Positions 61,408 to 64,000 of a DNA stretch of 64,000 nucleotides are shown piece by piece. Position 1 is the first letter of the stretch; the number at the start of each line of letters is the position of its first letter. The DNA comes from Desulfovibrio piger (GTDB taxonomy: Bacteria > Desulfobacterota > Desulfovibrionia > Desulfovibrionales > Desulfovibrionaceae). The notes below the pieces were generated by a model, which saw nothing but the letters and a program-made list of their open reading frames with translations, did no database searches and was not told the DNA's origin. Location of the stretch: the NCBI RefSeq assembly GCF_951793255.1, contig NZ_OX636706.1, positions 2,164,001 to 2,228,000 of the forward strand, given 5' to 3'. Made by a program: the position numbers and the translations under genes.

Positions 61408-62565
61408 TTAGAGCGCTTCCCGGTAGATGTTGATGGCATCCTGCAACGAGACGCTGCGCGGATTGTTGCCCAGCAGGCGGGTCACTTGCAGTACGGATTC
61501 GGCCAGTACGGGTACATCGTCGGGCGTGACGCCGTAATCGGCAAGATGACGGGGCACCTGCAGGTCGCGGGCCAGGCTTTCCAGAGCATCAAGGCAGCGA
61601 CCGGCGGCCTTTTCGTGGCTCAAACCGGTGGTGTTTTCTCCCAGCATGGCGGCCAGTCGGGCAAAGCGTTCCATATTGCCTACCATGTTGAAGCGGAAGA
61701 CGGGCAGGAGCATCAGGGTATTGGCCAGACCGTGCGGGATGTGGTAGCGCGCGCCGATGGGATAGGCAAAGGCATGCACGGCCGTGACGCCTGCATTGCA
61801 AAAGGCCACACCGGCGTAGAAGCTGCCGGTCAGCATGGCCTGCCGGGCCTGGATGTCCTCACCGCGGGCCCAGGCCTTGCGCAGGTTGGGAGCGATGAGG
61901 GCGATGGCATGCTCCGCCCACATGTCGGTAAGGGGCGTGGCATGGATCGAGGTGTAGGCTTCCATGGCGTGGATGAGGGCATCCATGCCGCTGGTCGCGG
62001 TGGGGCCCTTGGGAAGGCTCAGGGTCAGTTCGGGATCCAGGATCACGCTGGCGGGCAGCATATGGCGGCTGACGATGCCCATCTTAAGCTGGGCGGCTTC
62101 GTCGGAGAGGATGGCGATGTCCGTGACTTCGCTTCCCGTACCGGCAGACGTGGGGACGAGGATCAGGGGCGCTCCCGGCTTGGACACCTTTTCGATGCCG
62201 TACAGTTCGCGGATGTCCTGCTGGTTGCCCAGCAGCACGGAGCAGGTCTTGGCGGTATCCAGCGAGGAGCCGCCGCCGATGCCGATGACACAGTCGGCCC
62301 CAAAGGCACGGGCCTGCTCGGCGGCGGCCAGGACGCTCTCCACCCGGGGTTCGGGTTCCACGTCGGCATGGATCGCCACCTCAAAGCCCTTTTCACGCAG
62401 CAGGGCCGCGGTCTTCTCCGTCAGGCCCAGCTTGGCCAGGATGGGATCGCAGACCAGAAAGATCCTGTGGCCGTTCAGCGAGGCGGCCTCTTCGGCGATA
62501 TTCCCGTAAAAGCTGCCGCATCCGTTGACGATACGGCGACAGATCTTGAACGTCGTGATGTCCAT
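61408..62565 (-). CDS. Iron-containing alcohol dehydrogenase
   Basis: A 385-residue group III alcohol dehydrogenase. NAD(P)-binding region CVIGIGGGSSLDTAK; metal ligands in the GMDALIHAMEAY and HAFAYPIGARYHIPHG segments (Asp and three His). It interconverts an alcohol and aldehyde/ketone in the cytoplasm. It ends a three-gene set with an amidohydrolase and an MFS importer, so the substrate is probably what that transporter brings in. Confidence 0.92.
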   Translation of the reverse strand: MDITTFKICRRIVNGCGSFYGNIAEEAASLNGHRIFLVCDPILAKLGLTEKTAALLREKGFEVAIHADVEPEPRVESVLAAAEQARAFGADCVIGIGGGSSLDTAKTCSVLLGNQQDIRELYGIEKVSKPGAPLILVPTSAGTGSEVTDIAILSDEAAQLKMGIVSRHMLPASVILDPELTLSLPKGPTATSGMDALIHAMEAYTSIHATPLTDMWAEHAIALIAPNLRKAWARGEDIQARQAMLTGSFYAGVAFCNAGVTAVHAFAYPIGARYHIPHGLANTLMLLPVFRFNMVGNMERFARLAAMLGENTTGLSHEKAAGRCLDALESLARDLQVPRHLADYGVTPDDVPVLAESVLQVTRLLGNNPRSVSLQDAINIYREAL

Positions 62566-62603
62566 GGTGTTCTCTTTGATGTTGATGGTTCCGGTACGCC
62601 TGC

Positions 62604-63443
62604 CTACAGGCTGCTGAGGCCCAGCAGCTTCATGCCGTTCTCATAAAAGAGCTTGCGGCGGCATTCTTCAGTAAGATCGAGGCGCTGATATTTTTCGACG
62701 GCCTTGTGGACTTCCACGAAGGGATTGGCGCTGGCAAAGACGACTTTGTCCGTGATGTATTCGTTGGCGGCCTGGATGTAGTTCTGTCCCATCAGCTTGG
62801 ATTCGCAGGTGGAGAAGTCCATGTAGACATTGCTGTGGCGCAGGACCAGGGCGATGGCTTCCAGCACCCAGGGATAGCCGCCGTGGCTGAGCAGGATCTT
62901 CAGTTCGGGGAAGTCGGTGGCCACGCGGTCGATGTGGCGGGGATCGGTAGAATCCAGGACTACCTTGGGCATGAAGGGCGAAAGACCGGCGGTCATGATG
63001 ACGGGGATGTCAAACTCGCAGCACATGGCGTACAGCGGATAGAATTTGGCATCGTCCACGGCACAGTGGGCCATGGCGGCGTCGATGGCGGCACCGCGGA
63101 TGCCGTCTTCGAGAACGGCCTTGCGGAAGCGGCGCACTGCCGTCATGCCCTTGTGGGGATCATAGGCCCAGAAGCCGATGAACAGGTCGGGTGCGGCCGC
63201 CATGCATTGCAGCACGTCGTCATTGGTGCTTTGGATGGCATAGGTGGATTCGATGTCGCGCCCGGAGACCACAGCCTTGGCGATGTCGAGGCCGCGCAGT
63301 TCGTCAATGCACTCCGGCAGGCTCTTCTCGGGGCGGGAGCAGAAATCCGTCTTTTTGATGTATTCGCAGTACACGGGGTTTTTGATGACACTGTCGAGAG
63401 AGGCACGGGTGCTGGGACGATAGCGGAAGTCGATGATCTTCAT
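62604..63443 (-). CDS. Amidohydrolase family protein (Amidohydro_2 type)
   Basis: A 279-residue TIM-barrel hydrolase/decarboxylase-like protein. It has the family features of a conserved region in ILLSHGGYPWVLEAIAL and VVFASANPFVEV near the C-terminus. The N-terminal H-x-H of many members is replaced by DFRYRP, so metal binding may differ. Ten bases separate it from the MFS gene and 38 from the dehydrogenase. Reaction unknown. Confidence 0.82.
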   Translation of the reverse strand: MKIIDFRYRPSTRASLDSVIKNPVYCEYIKKTDFCSRPEKSLPECIDELRGLDIAKAVVSGRDIESTYAIQSTNDDVLQCMAAAPDLFIGFWAYDPHKGMTAVRRFRKAVLEDGIRGAAIDAAMAHCAVDDAKFYPLYAMCCEFDIPVIMTAGLSPFMPKVVLDSTDPRHIDRVATDFPELKILLSHGGYPWVLEAIALVLRHSNVYMDFSTCESKLMGQNYIQAANEYITDKVVFASANPFVEVHKAVEKYQRLDLTEECRRKLFYENGMKLLGLSSL

Positions 63444-63452
63444 GATGTTCTC

Positions 63453-64000
63453 TTATAGGTTGATGGTGAGGTTCTTGCGGACGAGGGAAAGGGCCAGAGC
63501 GAAGACGCCCGTGAGGCAGAGGACATAGGAAACGATGCCGAAGTGGCTGTAGACCATGACAGGCAGCCAGGTCCCCAGGGCGCTGAAGGTGTAGTAAACG
63601 GAAAGATAGACGCCATTGGTCATGTTCTTTTCGGCCAGGCTCATGCGGTTCACCACGCCGGGCAGCGTGGTGTAGACCAGTACGAAGCCCGTCGTCATAC
63701 CGAATATGGCCAGGAGCAGGGAGAGCGGGCTCGAAGGGAGAAGGCTCGGGACAGAGGCGAGGAAGAGCAGGACGCCGCAACGGATCGTGCGCATCTCACC
63801 GTGCAGCAACCGCATGATCTTTTTGGAAAAGATCCCCAGCAGGGAGCAGATGAAGGCAGGGACATAGAGCAGGCCTGTAGCCCAGCTGCCGGCATCAGGC
63901 AGGAGTTCCCGCATACGGAAGGGCGCCAGGTTCAGGACAGAGGCATGCGCGAAGATGCACAGGGGGCCGATGAGGATGAGCAGCAGCAGGCCCGGCTGGC
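63453..64000 (-). CDS. MFS transporter (N-terminal part outside window)
   Basis: The frame is open from the stop at 63453 to the window edge, so the start is to the right. About 182 residues are visible with five or six hydrophobic segments (LLLLILIGPLCIFAHASVLN, LLYVPAFICSLLGIF, FSALGTWLPVMVYSHFG), matching the C-terminal half of a major facilitator. The internal ATG at 63914 is not the true start. First visible gene of the transporter-amidohydrolase-dehydrogenase set. Confidence 0.85.
   Translation of the reverse strand, partial: QPGLLLLILIGPLCIFAHASVLNLAPFRMRELLPDAGSWATGLLYVPAFICSLLGIFSKKIMRLLHGEMRTIRCGVLLFLASVPSLLPSSPLSLLLAIFGMTTGFVLVYTTLPGVVNRMSLAEKNMTNGVYLSVYYTFSALGTWLPVMVYSHFGIVSYVLCLTGVFALALSLVRKNLTINL

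Overview
The window looks like chromosomal DNA of a Desulfovibrio-like sulfate reducer (Desulfobacterota, Desulfovibrionaceae). The evidence is GC-rich coding DNA, an outer-membrane homotrimeric porin of the type typical of Desulfovibrio, a stand-alone tandem ACT protein, and the general gene mix. The species cannot be fixed from sequence reading alone. Both window edges cut genes: an ammonium transporter at the left and an MFS transporter at the right.

Left part (1-13.4 kb) is mostly housekeeping: amt with a very good sigma-54 promoter and upstream palindromes, an HPP-family membrane protein, a secreted Ala/Thr-rich protein, a 48-residue small ORF, tRNA-Arg(ACG), groES-groEL, an ACT-domain protein with tatA, a D,D-carboxypeptidase with an AI-2E-type permease, greA, an LPG-synthase-type flippase domain protein, a DUF364 protein and a small hypothetical protein.

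The 13.4-24.6 kb part, all on the minus strand, is a nutrient or metal uptake region. It holds a nikABCDE-like ABC importer, a MATE exporter, an aspartoacylase-like deacylase, a LysR regulator broken by a frameshift next to an A7 tract, and a porin. A truncated and frameshifted WYL regulator lies beside it.

The centre (24.6-59 kb) is a complete Ysc-type type III secretion system (T3SS) in two divergent blocks that meet at 40754-41075, where there is a sigma-54-like promoter candidate on each strand. The rightward block is lcrG-like, two EspA-like tip or filament paralogues in the lcrV position, sycD, sctE, sctB, a class I chaperone, sctC-D, yscE-like, sctF-G-I-J-K-L-N-O-P-Q-R, then a STAS anti-anti-sigma factor, an RsbW-like kinase and a lytic transglycosylase. 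The leftward block is sctW, sycN-like, sctX, sctY, sctV, sctS, sctT, sctU. It continues without a break into a sigma-54 activator with an altered GAFTGA loop, a membrane SpoIIE-type phosphatase, an MFS protein with fused sensor-like loops, a 496-residue protein I do not recognise, an alanine/ornithine-racemase-like enzyme and a periplasmic binding protein. A terminator follows.

The phosphatase at one end and the STAS/kinase pair at the other make up a partner-switching module comparable to BtrU/BtrV/BtrW of Bordetella. The most novel proposal here is that the racemase, unknown protein, binding protein and sensor-MFS supply or read a small-molecule signal that controls secretion. This is inference from gene order and overlapping reading frames.

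The right end (59-64 kb), on the minus strand, holds a lipoprotein 5'-nucleotidase and a small catabolic-looking set: MFS, amidohydrolase, iron-type alcohol dehydrogenase.
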